This document shows, in pieces, positions 7,157 through 15,416 of a DNA stretch of 23,428 nucleotides; position 1 is the first letter of the stretch; each line of letters opens with the position of its first letter. A model generated the notes under the pieces. The model did no database searches and was not told where the DNA came from. It saw only the letters and a program-made list of their open reading frames with translations. Where the stretch lies: assembly GCA_025928535.1 (NCBI GenBank), contig JAICJJ010000001.1, forward strand, positions 1 to 23,428. Direction: 5' to 3'. The DNA comes from Thermomicrobiales bacterium (GTDB lineage: Bacteria; Chloroflexota; Chloroflexia; Thermomicrobiales; UBA6265). Position numbers and translations under genes: made by a program.

Positions 7157-8347
7157 ATGACCGAACCGATGCTTGCCGAACAGGCCCGACGAGGCCGGGC
7201 GACCCGCGCCGAAATTGACCTCGACGCCTTCGCCGGCAACATCCGAACGATTCTGGCCGGGCTCCGACCGGGCACGGCGCTGATGGCCGTCATCAAGGCG
7301 AACGCCTATGGCCACGGCGCGCCGCCGATGGCGCGCGCCGCGATCGAGGCGGGCGCCAACCGGCTGGCAGTGGCGACGGTCGGCGAAGGTCGGCAGTTGC
7401 GCCGGGCGGGCATCGATGCGCCGATTCTGGTGCTGGGCGCGATCGATCCCGGCGAAGCGCCGGAGGCCGTCAGGTTGTCGCTCGAATTGACGATCGGCAC
7501 GGAGCCGCTCCTCGACGCGATCGAGCAGGCGGCCGCGAATGCGTCCGACCTTCTCGCGGTCCACGTGAAGGTCGACACCGGGCTGCGGCGCTACGGGGCG
7601 GAGCCGGCGCTGGCGGTCGAATTGGCGCGACGGGCGGCGACGAATCCGAAACTGCGGCTCGATGGGCTTGCGACCCATTTCGCGACATCCGAAGACGATG
7701 GCGACACGTTCACGGTCGAGCAGCGCGCCGTGCTGCTTCACGTCGTGGACACGCTCGCCCGCGAGGGAATCGCGCCCGTGAGCGTCCACATGGCGAACAG
7801 CGGGGCGTTGCTGCGCGGGCCGGAATTCCATGCCGACGCGGTCCGCGGCGGCATCGCGATCTACGGCATCGCGCCTTCGGCGGACCGGCCGTTGCTCGCC
7901 GGGATGCGGCCGGCGCTGACGCTCCGGAGTCGGGTCCAGCGCGTGTTCGATCTCGCGCCGGGCGATACCGTCGGCTACGGCCGAACATTTCGGGCCGAGC
8001 AGTCGATTCGCGCCGCGCTCGTGCCGATCGGCTACGCCGACGGCTACCGCCGGCAGTTGTCCAATCGCGCCTGGATGGTCGTTGGCGGGGAGCGGGCGCC
8101 GGTGCTTGGCCGGGTGTCGATGGATCAGGCGGTGGTCGCCGTTCCGGCGGGCGTCGATGCGCGCCTCGGCACGGAGGTGATCGTGGCGGGCGGCGATCCC
8201 GCGCTGGGCGCCCCATCGATGGACGAACTGGGCGACCTGATCGGCACGAATTCGTACGAGATGCTGACGGGCATCGCCGCCCGCGTGCCGCGGCACTATC
8301 TGCGGAACGGCGAAATCGTGGAGATCGTCGATTTCGCGAACGAGTGA
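7157..8347 (+). CDS. alr: Alanine racemase
   Basis: PLP enzyme interconverting L- and D-alanine for peptidoglycan. The 396 residues are near the family length. The PLP lysine is Lys47 in VIKANAYGHGA. The second catalytic base is Tyr274 in TVGYGRTF. VDTGLRRYG (about 139-147), VHMANSGALL (about 210-219) and RVSMDQ support the barrel and C-terminal beta domain. I chose ATG 7157 because the frame upstream lies inside the CBS gene; the ribosome site is weak (GAGCAG), which suggests translational coupling. It is the last gene of the acpS cluster and is followed by a strong hairpin facing a convergent regulator gene. Confidence 0.96.
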   Translation: MTEPMLAEQARRGRATRAEIDLDAFAGNIRTILAGLRPGTALMAVIKANAYGHGAPPMARAAIEAGANRLAVATVGEGRQLRRAGIDAPILVLGAIDPGEAPEAVRLSLELTIGTEPLLDAIEQAAANASDLLAVHVKVDTGLRRYGAEPALAVELARRAATNPKLRLDGLATHFATSEDDGDTFTVEQRAVLLHVVDTLAREGIAPVSVHMANSGALLRGPEFHADAVRGGIAIYGIAPSADRPLLAGMRPALTLRSRVQRVFDLAPGDTVGYGRTFRAEQSIRAALVPIGYADGYRRQLSNRAWMVVGGERAPVLGRVSMDQAVVAVPAGVDARLGTEVIVAGGDPALGAPSMDELGDLIGTNSYEMLTGIAARVPRHYLRNGEIVEIVDFANE

Positions 8348-8364
8348 CGCGAACGCGGCAACGC

Positions 8365-8394
8365 AACGGGCCGGAGCAGTCGCCCCGGCCCGTT
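8365..8394. terminator. Bidirectional hairpin between convergent alr and HTH gene
   Basis: A perfect 10-base-pair stem (8365-8374 with 8385-8394, core ACGGGCCGG) closes a 10-base loop. It starts 18 bases after alr and 29 bases beyond the regulator's stop on the other strand. It lacks a T-run on either side, so it is a terminator by position and stability rather than by the classical rule. Confidence 0.6.
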
Positions 8395-8422
8395 CGATGT
8401 CGTGACAGTGGACGCGATGCGC

Positions 8423-8956
8423 TTATTCTTGCGCCGCCAGATCGGCCGCGACCCGCTTCAGATGATCGATGTCGCGGCGGACGACGAAGGTGCGGCCGCT
8501 CATGTCGTCGCGGACGTAATTGAGCGTCCGATCGTCCATCCAGCGGTAGATCGTCGGGCGGGTGACGCCGAGTTGCTGCGCCGCCGTGCCGATGCTGACG
8601 AGTTCGGCCGGCTCGTAGGCGCGATACTTCGCGAGCGCCAGCATCCGGCCGAGGTCGGTGTCCCAGAACGAGCGCGGCACCGTGTAGTCGTCGGCGGCGA
8701 TCGGCCAGAAGAGCACTTGCAGCACCGACTCGATCGCGGTCAGCACGTCTTCCTTGTTTTCCCGCCGCTGCCCTTTGGCCAACTCGGCGAGGCGCGTCAA
8801 ATCCTGCCCGAGCGGACCGCTCCGGAGCTGATCGAGCGTCAGTGACGTCAACGCCGCGGGATTCAATTGCGTCATCAGACGGTGGTGTTGGCTGTAGACG
8901 AGCTGCAGCGCTTGGTCCACCACTTCCTGATAGTCCGGCTGCTCGGCCTCCACCAT
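8423..8956 (-). CDS. HTH_17/excisionase-type DNA-binding protein with unknown N-terminal domain
   Basis: A 177-residue probable transcription regulator. Residues 121-168 form a MerR/excisionase-like winged helix-turn-helix: SIGTAAQQLGVTRPTIYRWM, then a basic wing and DIDHLKRV. Residues 1-118 are mostly helical, contain no motif I recognise, and could sense or dimerise. The ATG at 8956 lies only two bases after AAAGGAG, so the GTG directly behind it (8953) has the better spacing; the proteins differ by one residue. A near-consensus promoter lies upstream, with a palindrome across the expected transcription start, which suggests autoregulation. There are no phage or integrase genes nearby, so an actual excisionase role is unlikely. 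Targets unknown. Confidence 0.85.
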   Translation of the reverse strand: MVEAEQPDYQEVVDQALQLVYSQHHRLMTQLNPAALTSLTLDQLRSGPLGQDLTRLAELAKGQRRENKEDVLTAIESVLQVLFWPIAADDYTVPRSFWDTDLGRMLALAKYRAYEPAELVSIGTAAQQLGVTRPTIYRWMDDRTLNYVRDDMSGRTFVVRRDIDHLKRVAADLAAQE

Positions 8957-9002
8957 CGCTCCTTTCAGTCGTTGTCCGCAGCCCGCAGCGTCATCACGCA
9001 AC

Positions 9003-9014
9003 GACTGTACGGTC
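9003..9014. promoter_or_regulatory. Imperfect palindrome over the regulator transcription start, candidate operator
   Basis: GACTGTACGGTC is a 12-base inverted repeat with one mismatched pair. It covers the expected +1 of the HTH gene (about 9010), the position where a bound repressor would block initiation. Autoregulation is inference. Confidence 0.4.
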
Positions 9015-9016
9015 AG

Positions 9017-9045
9017 ATTCTATGCACATGAGATGAGGGTGTCAA
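9017..9045 (-). promoter_or_regulatory. Sigma-70 type promoter of the HTH regulator gene
   Basis: Read on the minus strand, TTGACA (9045-9040) is separated by exactly 17 bases from TAGAAT (9022-9017). Both hexamers match the housekeeping consensus in all but one base in total. The predicted start near 9010 leaves about 54 bases of leader before the start codon. It is the most consensus-like promoter I found in this window. Confidence 0.8.
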
Positions 9046-9053
9046 TTTCGCCC

Positions 9054-9063
9054 CGAACGTTCG
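9054..9063. promoter_or_regulatory. Perfect 10-base palindrome upstream of the regulator -35
   Basis: CGAACGTTCG lies eight bases upstream of the -35 box, a usual place for an activator or second operator. It resembles half sites of Gram-positive LexA boxes but lacks their four-base centre, so I do not call it an SOS box. Confidence 0.3.
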
Positions 9064-9353
9064 CCATTAAACTGGGACTCATGGTGCAAGGGGGCGTCCG
9101 TCCTAATCCGTTGCGGGGTTGTCGATTTGTCATCACGCTTTTTCCCGCAAAGGAGTTCGGACCACAATTGGCCGAAGGATTGACGGCATCATCGCGATTC
9201 GGCCACATGCGAAGCATGGACGGACAGGCCGATCCCCCTGCCTTCCTATTTCCGCGCCGTTCCTTAGACAAGTCGGTATGGACCTGCCGACCGGATCGGC
9301 GCCATGCGGACGCACGTAAAGTTGAAGCGGCGCGGATCGACGGACGAGCGGGT

Positions 9354-9764
9354 TCAGGAAGCGGGCGTCGCGGCGCTGGGAACGCCGGGAGCGGCGGAGA
9401 GCGGCCCGCGCTCCCGGCCGGTCATGATGCCGCGGACGCCGAGGCCAAAGATGAAGAGGGCGACGAGCGCGTACATCAGCAACGCCTGGCGGGCGTCGCG
9501 ACGCCGAGCGTAACTCCAGATGAACGGCAGCGACAAGATGGCGGTGGCACCATACAGATAATGCGTCGGGTCGGGCGGACGCAGGCCGACGATCACGAGC
9601 GCGACGCCCGCGAGCACTTGCGCCATGATCAGCGCCTGACCGATCGCCAGCGTGCCGGTGAAACTGCCGGATAGCGCGCCGCCGCGAGCGTAGGCGATGA
9701 CGCCCCAAACGCCCGTCACGAACATGAACAAGATCAGCGTCACCGCGAGACGGTCGTGCAGCAA
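9354..9764 (-). CDS. Small four-helix integral membrane protein, function unknown
   Basis: About 136 residues with four predicted membrane helices at roughly 5-26, 38-60, 67-85 and 94-113. A basic ARRRDAR loop between helices 3 and 4 suggests that loop is cytoplasmic. The C-terminus is a short Ala/Pro/Ser tail. I do not recognise a family. No ATG is available: the shortest credible start is TTG 9764. In-frame CTG at 9779 lies eight bases after AAAGGA and would give an N-terminus MDLLLLLHDRLAV; an in-frame stop at 9800 limits any longer form. Codon use matches neighbours and the hydrophobic pattern is too regular to be chance. It sits alone between two minus-strand genes. Confidence 0.72.
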   Translation of the reverse strand: MLHDRLAVTLILFMFVTGVWGVIAYARGGALSGSFTGTLAIGQALIMAQVLAGVALVIVGLRPPDPTHYLYGATAILSLPFIWSYARRRDARQALLMYALVALFIFGLGVRGIMTGRERGPLSAAPGVPSAATPAS

Positions 9765-9883
9765 CAGGAGCAGATCCAGGGGATCGTTCCTTTCCGATCA
9801 GCCGGAGGGATGCGCGCCGTTCGCGACCGCGGCGCCACTATAGCAGCGGGTTCCGGGGACGAGCGCCGGAGTGCGGAGTTCCT

Positions 9884-10729
9884 TCACGACAGGCCGAGCG
9901 GCATCTGGCGGGATCGAAACGACGATCCGGTCGAGCGCCAGGTCTCGCAGCCCGCGCGCGGCAACGCCGCCACGTCCGGCGTGAGATCAGACGCCGCGAG
10001 GCGTTCCCGGACGGCGCCGACGGCAAGGTCCGGCCGGTTGTTGGTGGCGGAGAGATGCGCCAGCCAGATCGTCGCCGGCGCCGGCCGTCCGCAGAGCGCG
10101 GCGGTGAGCAGTTCGCCACAGGCCCGGTTCGAGAGGTGGCCGACCGGCGACAGCACCCGTCGCTTGAGTCGGGCCGGATAGGGGCCGGAGCGCAGCATCG
10201 CCTCGTCGTGGTTGGCTTCGAGAATGACCAGGTCGGCATCGCGAATCGGATCGTGCAGCGCCGGATCGCCGACGCCGAGATCGGTCGCGATCACAAGCCG
10301 CCCCGCCGGATGGCTGATGTGGTAAGCGCACGGATCGGCGGCGTCGTGCGAAACGGCGATCGGCGTCACCTCGAACATTCCGATCCGCATGCCGACGCCG
10401 GAGCGCGCGATCCAGGCGACGGTCGGCGGGAGACCGCACGCGCGCACGGTGCCGGGCGTCGCCACGATCGGCGCCTGGCTGCGCGCCACCGCCGGCAGCG
10501 CCCGAACGTGATCGACGTGCTCATGAGTGATCAGGACGGCGTCGAGCGACGCCAGCGGGCGTCGGAGCGCGCGGAGATGGGCTTGCAAGGCGCGAGATTG
10601 AATGCCGCAATCGACGAGCAGCGCGCCGTCGCTCGTCACGATCAGAAACGCGTTGCCCGAACTGCCGCTGCCGAACGAATGGACGGTCATCCCGCCGTCG
10701 TTGTCCGGCGCGATCGCGCTTTGGGGCAT
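9884..10729 (-). CDS. Metallo-beta-lactamase-fold hydrolase, YycJ/WalJ-like
   Basis: A 281-residue metallohydrolase of the type whose members act as nucleases or phosphodiesterases. The front strand FGSGSSGNAFLI (19-30) is typical of the YycJ group. VDCG follows at 39-42, the metal motif HEHVDH at 69-74, then SHDAADP, ATDLG and VGHLSN, which supply the further His and Asp ligands. The region after about residue 255 is Arg/Ser-rich and unconserved. ATG 10729 is preceded by AGGAG five bases upstream; Met14 is an internal alternative closer to the conserved core. The gene is divergent from the UPF0182 gene. In Firmicutes YycJ belongs to the walRK locus, but no such genes are here, so cellular role is open. 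Confidence 0.88.
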   Translation of the reverse strand: MPQSAIAPDNDGGMTVHSFGSGSSGNAFLIVTSDGALLVDCGIQSRALQAHLRALRRPLASLDAVLITHEHVDHVRALPAVARSQAPIVATPGTVRACGLPPTVAWIARSGVGMRIGMFEVTPIAVSHDAADPCAYHISHPAGRLVIATDLGVGDPALHDPIRDADLVILEANHDEAMLRSGPYPARLKRRVLSPVGHLSNRACGELLTAALCGRPAPATIWLAHLSATNNRPDLAVGAVRERLAASDLTPDVAALPRAGCETWRSTGSSFRSRQMPLGLS

Positions 10730-10844
10730 GAACTCTCCTGTCGCGTGTCGTGGGGCGCCGCAACCCGTGTAGACTGGCCGGACGTTGGCGCGAAGCCAGA
10801 TCGGAAGCGAACGGTCCGGCGCCTTGGCGCGGACGGAGGAATGC

Positions 10845-13697
10845 GTGAACAGATTTCGCCGGCCGTCCGTCGAACGGGTAAATCCTACGCCGAGCGGGCG
10901 CGGCGAACCAGCGGGCGCCCGCGGCCGATTCGGCTGGCGGCCGTCGCCGTCGACGATGCGAATGATCGTCGCGGCTGTGATCATTATCGCGCTGATCGTC
11001 GGCTTGTTCGCGACCTCCACCTTCTGGGTGACCTGGTGGTGGTACGGCAGCCTCGGCTACCGCTCCGTGCTGGTGACCCAGTACATCTGGGGCGCCGTCT
11101 TCTTCGTCGTCGCGGGAGCGATCGCCGGCGCGTTCTACTGGGCGAACTGGCGGTACGCGCAGCAACGCGCGCTGACGAGCGTCGGCCGCCAGGGCTTCGC
11201 CGTTCGTCTCGCCCGGTTCATTCTCGTCGTGCTGACCGCGGTCGTCATCGCCGTCTCCGGCTGGCGGGCGGCGCTCCGTTGGGACACGTATCGCCTCTTC
11301 CTGGCGGGCGGCGATTTCGGCGTGCGCGACCCGATCTTCAATCGCGACGCCGGATTCTACGTGTTCAGCCTGCCGGCGCTTCTGTCGCTCTGGCGCGGCG
11401 CGCTGGCGCTCGTCGCGGCGACCTTGGCGACCGTGGCGGTGATCTATCTGGCGCAGCAGATGCGGCGCGGCACGCTCGATCCGCGCCAACTCGGTTCCCG
11501 GCAGAAAACGCATCTGCTGGCGCTGGCCGGCGGGCTGATCTTGCTGATCGGCGTCGGCTATCTGTTGCGCAATTATGAACTGCAGTATTCGCAGCGCGGC
11601 TTCACCTACGGCGTCAGTTTCACCGACGCGACGGTGGTGCGGCCGCTGCACTGGCTGCTGTTCGGGCTGTCCGTGGTGGCCGCCGTCATCCTCTTCCTGA
11701 ACGCGCGCTCGCCGCGCATCCGACCGCTCCTGCTCACCGGCGTCATCTGGTTGGCGGCGGTCGCCCTCGGCGCGGTGCTGCCGAACATCGTCCAGCAGAG
11801 CGTCGTCGAGCCGAGCCAGTTGTCGCGGGAGCGGCCGTACATCGCGAACAACATCGCCCTCACCCGCGACGCCTACGCGCTCGACGGCACGGAAATGCGC
11901 GACCTCAGCGGGCAGGGCGAACCGGCGCCAAGCCAGTTGTCGGCCGATTCGCCGACGTTCGACAACATCCGGTTGTGGGATTACCGCATCGTCCGGCAGA
12001 CGTTCCAGCAACTCCGCTCGTTCGTGCCGTATTACGTGTTCCATGACGTCGACATCGACCGCTATTCGATCGACGGCGCCGACCGGCAGGTTCTCGTTTC
12101 GGCCCGCGAACTCGACACGACGCAATTGCCGACGAACGCCCAGACCTGGGTCAATCTGCATCTGGCCTACACGCACGGCTACGGCGTCGTCGTCAGCCCG
12201 ATCAGCGAAGCGACATCGCAAGGATTGCCGGTCTTTCTCGTCGGGGGCATTCCGCCGGAAGGAACGGGGGCGCTGGCGATCACCCGGCCGGAAATCTATT
12301 TCGGCGAAGAGCCGGGCAATTGGGTCGCGATCAATACCGACGCGGAAGAAATCAGCGGCCTGACGGGCGAAACCACCGCCGAGCCATATCAAGGGAAGGC
12401 GTATGGCGGCATTCAGGTCGGCAACATTCTGACGCGGGTCATGCTGGCGGCGTATCTGAAAGACTCGCGGGTCTGGCTGAGCGGCGAGTTGCGGCCCGAT
12501 TCGCAAATCCTGATTCGGCATGCGGTCGCGGATCGGGCGCAGGCGGTCGTGCCGTTTCTGCGGCTCGATCCCGATCCCTACCTCACAATCGTCAACGGCC
12601 GATTGATCTGGATCGTCGACGCCTACGCCACGACCGACCGCTTTCCGGGGGCGACGCCGCTGCCGGGCGGGGAGAACTACATCCGCAACACGGCGCGGAT
12701 CACGGTCGACGCCTATTCCGGCCAGGTGACGGTCTATCGAACGGCGGTCCCCGACCCGATCACCGACGCCTATGCGCGCATCTATCCGGGCGTCTTTCAT
12801 CCGATCGCCGACGCCCCGCCGGAACTGGCGCGGCATTTCCGCTATCCGGAGCAGTTGTTCGATGCCCAGACCGAAATGTTCGCGGCCTATCATGTGACGG
12901 ACCCGGATGCGTTCTACAACGGCGAAGATCGGTGGTCGGTGGCGCACGAGTCGGTCGCCGGCGCGACGCAAGGCGCCGAGACGCAGGAGATGGAAGCGTA
13001 TTACATGACGCTTCCGTTGCCCGGCGAAACGGAAGCCAACTTCAAGATCGTCCGGCCCTTCACGCCCAACAACCGGCAAAACATGACCGCCTGGATGGCC
13101 GCGCAATGGACGGCGGACGGGTCGCCGCGGCTGGTGGTCTACCGGTTCCCGCGCCAGGCGAACATCTTCGGCCCGCAGCAGGTCGAAGCCCGGATCAACC
13201 AGGATCCGCAAATTTCGAGCCAGATCACCTTGCTCGATCAAGTCGGATCGCGGGTCTTGCGCGGCAACCTGCTGGTGATCCCGATCGACCAGACGGTCCT
13301 CTACGTGCAGCCGCTCTATCTTCAGGCGACCGCCTCGGCCGGGGCGCCGACCGAATTGCGCTTCGTGATCGTCGCGACGCAGGGTCAGGTCGAAATGCGC
13401 CCGACGCTCGAAGCCGCGCTGTCGGCCGTGGCCGCGGACGAAACCGCGCCGGCATCCGCCGCGACATCGCCGCCGACGGCGACGAGCGGCGGCGCGCCCG
13501 CCGCCGGCGGCCAACCGGGCGCGGCGGGCGCCGCCTTGACTGCGCTCGACCGGGCGCAGCAGGCGCGCGACAACGGCGATCTCGCCGGATACGAATCGTC
13601 GATGCTCGAGTTGCGGCGGCTGCTGGAAGCGATGGCCGGCACGCCGGTGGCCGCGCCTCCGGCAGCGGCGCCGGGCGCGACGCCGGCGGCGTCCTGA
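10845..13697 (+). CDS. UPF0182 family large membrane protein (COG1615)
   Basis: About 950 residues, the usual size of this conserved but functionally unassigned family of Actinobacteria, Cyanobacteria and Chloroflexota. After a short basic N-terminus, membrane helices occur at about 40-60, 80-105, 125-145, 180-210, 235-255 and 285-345, separated by family blocks such as FWVTWWWYGSLGYRSV and DPIFNRDAGFYVFSLP. From about residue 350 to 820 there is a large extracytoplasmic domain with YIANNIALTRDAYAL, MEAYYMTLPLPGE and RPFTPNNRQNMTAWMA. A Pro/Ala/Gly linker (about 820-870) leads to a short C-terminal helix LEAMAG. GTG 10845 is chosen because GGAGGA precedes it; ATG 10956 would remove most of the basic leader. 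Biochemical role unknown. Confidence 0.93.
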   Translation: MNRFRRPSVERVNPTPSGRGEPAGARGRFGWRPSPSTMRMIVAAVIIIALIVGLFATSTFWVTWWWYGSLGYRSVLVTQYIWGAVFFVVAGAIAGAFYWANWRYAQQRALTSVGRQGFAVRLARFILVVLTAVVIAVSGWRAALRWDTYRLFLAGGDFGVRDPIFNRDAGFYVFSLPALLSLWRGALALVAATLATVAVIYLAQQMRRGTLDPRQLGSRQKTHLLALAGGLILLIGVGYLLRNYELQYSQRGFTYGVSFTDATVVRPLHWLLFGLSVVAAVILFLNARSPRIRPLLLTGVIWLAAVALGAVLPNIVQQSVVEPSQLSRERPYIANNIALTRDAYALDGTEMRDLSGQGEPAPSQLSADSPTFDNIRLWDYRIVRQTFQQLRSFVPYYVFHDVDIDRYSIDGADRQVLVSARELDTTQLPTNAQTWVNLHLAYTHGYGVVVSPISEATSQGLPVFLVGGIPPEGTGALAITRPEIYFGEEPGNWVAINTDAEEISGLTGETTAEPYQGKAYGGIQVGNILTRVMLAAYLKDSRVWLSGELRPDSQILIRHAVADRAQAVVPFLRLDPDPYLTIVNGRLIWIVDAYATTDRFPGATPLPGGENYIRNTARITVDAYSGQVTVYRTAVPDPITDAYARIYPGVFHPIADAPPELARHFRYPEQLFDAQTEMFAAYHVTDPDAFYNGEDRWSVAHESVAGATQGAETQEMEAYYMTLPLPGETEANFKIVRPFTPNNRQNMTAWMAAQWTADGSPRLVVYRFPRQANIFGPQQVEARINQDPQISSQITLLDQVGSRVLRGNLLVIPIDQTVLYVQPLYLQATASAGAPTELRFVIVATQGQVEMRPTLEAALSAVAADETAPASAATSPPTATSGGAPAAGGQPGAAGAALTALDRAQQARDNGDLAGYESSMLELRRLLEAMAGTPVAAPPAAAPGATPAAS

Positions 13698-13792
13698 ACC
13701 ATGCTCGACGGACCGCTCCCGATCCGGTAGCCTACTGGGGGAGGAGAGCCGCGGCGCGGTCCGCGGCGTGGCAGCGATCAGGAAAGGCGAAC

Positions 13793-14002
13793 ATGGCGAA
13801 CGTAGCCCGTTTGTTGATCGCGATTGGCGCCGTCGCGGCGTCGGTCGGGTTCACCCTGCTCGGGATGGCGATGTCTTACATCACGCCCGACCAGACCGCG
13901 ATCCGAAACTGGATCGTCCTCATGATCGCCGGCCTCGTCGTGCTCATCGCCGGAGTGGTCATCTATCGCGGCGTCGAGCCGAGTCGGTTGCCGGAGCAAT
14001 AG
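13793..14002 (+). CDS. Small two-helix membrane protein, function unknown
   Basis: A 69-residue protein with two hydrophobic helices, about 5-28 and 39-59, joined by a short YITPDQTAIRN loop, ending in a polar tail. The ATG has AAAGG five to six bases upstream. It lies 95 bases behind the UPF0182 gene on the same strand and could be cotranscribed. It is convergent with folC, with 16 bases between stops. Not recognised as a named family; the size and helix pair resemble many small membrane proteins of unknown role. Confidence 0.75.
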   Translation: MANVARLLIAIGAVAASVGFTLLGMAMSYITPDQTAIRNWIVLMIAGLVVLIAGVVIYRGVEPSRLPEQ

Positions 14003-14018
14003 GCGGCCGTTCGCGCAA

Positions 14019-15416
14019 TCACGACTCGGGCGCGGGTATTCCGCGAGGCCAGGATGTCCGCTGGATGACGATGTCGTCGGGCGGGAACCAGCGACTCCGG
14101 ATCGTTCCGGCGAGATAGATCGAGCCGGCGACGACGATGCTGGACTCCTTGGCTTGCGCCAGTTCTTCGGCGACGCCGAGGGCGGCCATTGGCTCCGGTT
14201 CGATGCGCACGCTTCCAGGAAATGAGTTCGCCCGGATCGTCGCCATGAGCGCCCGCGGCTCAAGCGCGGGCTTGCCGACCACCGTCGGCCGCGTGGCGAC
14301 GATGGCGCCTGCTTCGGGCGCCAACGCGTCGACGATGCCCGCGGCGTCTTTGGCCCCAAGCAGGCCGAGAATCATGACCGGCTTCGGCCCGGACGACCGC
14401 GCTCGCTCGGCGCGCAACGTCGCGGCAAGCATCGCCGCTTTTTCCGGATTGTGCGCTCCGTCGATGACCACCCGGGGAGAGGACGCCGGCATCGCTTCCC
14501 ATCGCCCCGGCAGTCGTGCGCTGGCCAGCCCGCGCGCGATCGCCTCGTCGCCGATGCGCCAGCCTCGCTCGGTCAGCGATCGCACGGCGGCGACGGCGAG
14601 TCGGGCGTTGGCCGACTGAAACGCGCCGCTCATGCCGAGCGGAATCGGCGGCAAGGTAACGTCGCCGACGAAGAGGAGCGGCGAGCCCGTCAGGCTGGCT
14701 TCCCGCTGAATGACCGCCAGCAAGTCGGGGTCGGCGACGCCGGTGACAGCCGGCGCGCCCGGCTTGATGATCCCGGCCTTGTGCCAGGCGACGTCGCGCA
14801 AGGTCGGTCCGAGCGTGGCGAGATGGTCGGCGCCGACCGTCGTGATCACGCTGATCGCCGGTTCGACGACATTCGACAGGTCGTAGCGGCCGCCGGCGCC
14901 GACTTCGATCACCGCGAGATCGACCCGCTCGGCGACCATCCGGCGGATCGCCAGCGCCATCCAGCATTCGCCGTAGGTGATCGGTTCGCGCTCGCCCGCC
15001 GCGCGGCGCCAGCGCTCGCCGGCGGCGAGCGGTGCTTAGACGTCCGATCGAAAGCCGCTCCCGGCGAGCAAGCGCTCGTCGATTTGCACCTTTTCGGTGG
15101 CGACCTGGAGGTAGGGCGAGACGTGCATGCCGACGCGGTAGCCGCTGGCCGCGAGGATCGCCGCGATCATGGCGGCGGTCGAACCTTGGCCGGAGGTGCC
15201 AGTGACGTGAACGACCGCGAGATCGCGCTGCGGGTCGCCGAGAAAGGCCATGAACCGGCGAAAACGCTCGAACCGGACGCGAGCGCGGCGCCGCATCGCG
15301 GCGGGCGATTGATCCGCGTGGCGCGCGGGATCGATCAGGGCCAAAGTTCGCGCCTCCGCGACGCGATAGTCGGCCAACGCGCGCGACGCGGTCGCCTGGC
15401 TGGTCGCCGCGTTCAC
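14019..15416 (-). pseudogene. folC: Folylpolyglutamate synthase/dihydrofolate synthase (FolC) interrupted by an in-frame TAA
   Basis: FolC adds glutamate to folates, and in many bacteria also to dihydropteroate. The open frame would be 465 residues, but codon 127 (15036-15038) is TAA, with matching FolC sequence on both sides in the same frame. Before it: the P-loop region VTGTSGQGSTAAMIAAIL (71-88) and HVSPYLQVATEKVQID. After it: PITYGECWMALAIRRM, VIEVGAGGRYDLSNVV, the substrate motif VIDGAHNPEKAAM and GLLGAKDA. The P-loop lysine expected at position 77 is Gln (CAA; one base from AAA). Start GTG 15416 overlaps the hemW stop as GTGA. An internal ATG at 14960 could restart the second part but has no ribosome site. 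Options are a true pseudogene, a sequencing error, or a protein made as two pieces; I favour the first two. Confidence 0.82.

Larger units (their letters stand above)
8957..9353. other. Intergenic region upstream of the HTH regulator gene
   Basis: About 400 bases without a supportable gene and with visibly lower GC than its neighbours. The right half is downstream of the membrane-protein gene and the left half is upstream of the regulator. It holds the regulator promoter (9017-9045), a palindrome at the predicted start site (9003-9014) and a perfect 10-base palindrome CGAACGTTCG (9054-9063). Short open frames crossing it on the plus strand have no ribosome site or family likeness. I recognise no structured RNA in it. 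Confidence 0.6.

Noticed and set aside
8402..8845. A plus-strand frame after alr
   Set aside because: Antisense to the HTH regulator, whose domain is clearly recognisable.
8423..8956. HTH_17 gene as excisionase of an integrated element
   Set aside because: No integrase, attachment repeat or phage gene is nearby, and the N-terminal domain makes it much longer than excisionases.
9054..9063. CGAACGTTCG as a LexA (SOS) box
   Set aside because: It lacks the four-base centre of the GAAC-N4-GTTC consensus, and no SOS gene is adjacent.
9033..9674. A plus-strand open frame starting in the regulator's upstream region
   Set aside because: It has no ribosome site or family likeness, and its second half lies antisense to the membrane-protein gene. 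Not supportable.
10521..13514. A 997-codon open frame on the minus strand opposite the UPF0182 gene
   Set aside because: It mirrors the coding frame in high-GC DNA: Arg/Asp/His/Gln-rich, no motif, no ribosome site, and overlaps both a real plus-strand gene and the metallo-hydrolase start.
15036..15038. Stop-codon recoding in folC
   Set aside because: The codon is TAA, which is not used for selenocysteine or pyrrolysine. No downstream structure or suppressor tRNA is visible, so mutation or sequence error is the simpler explanation.
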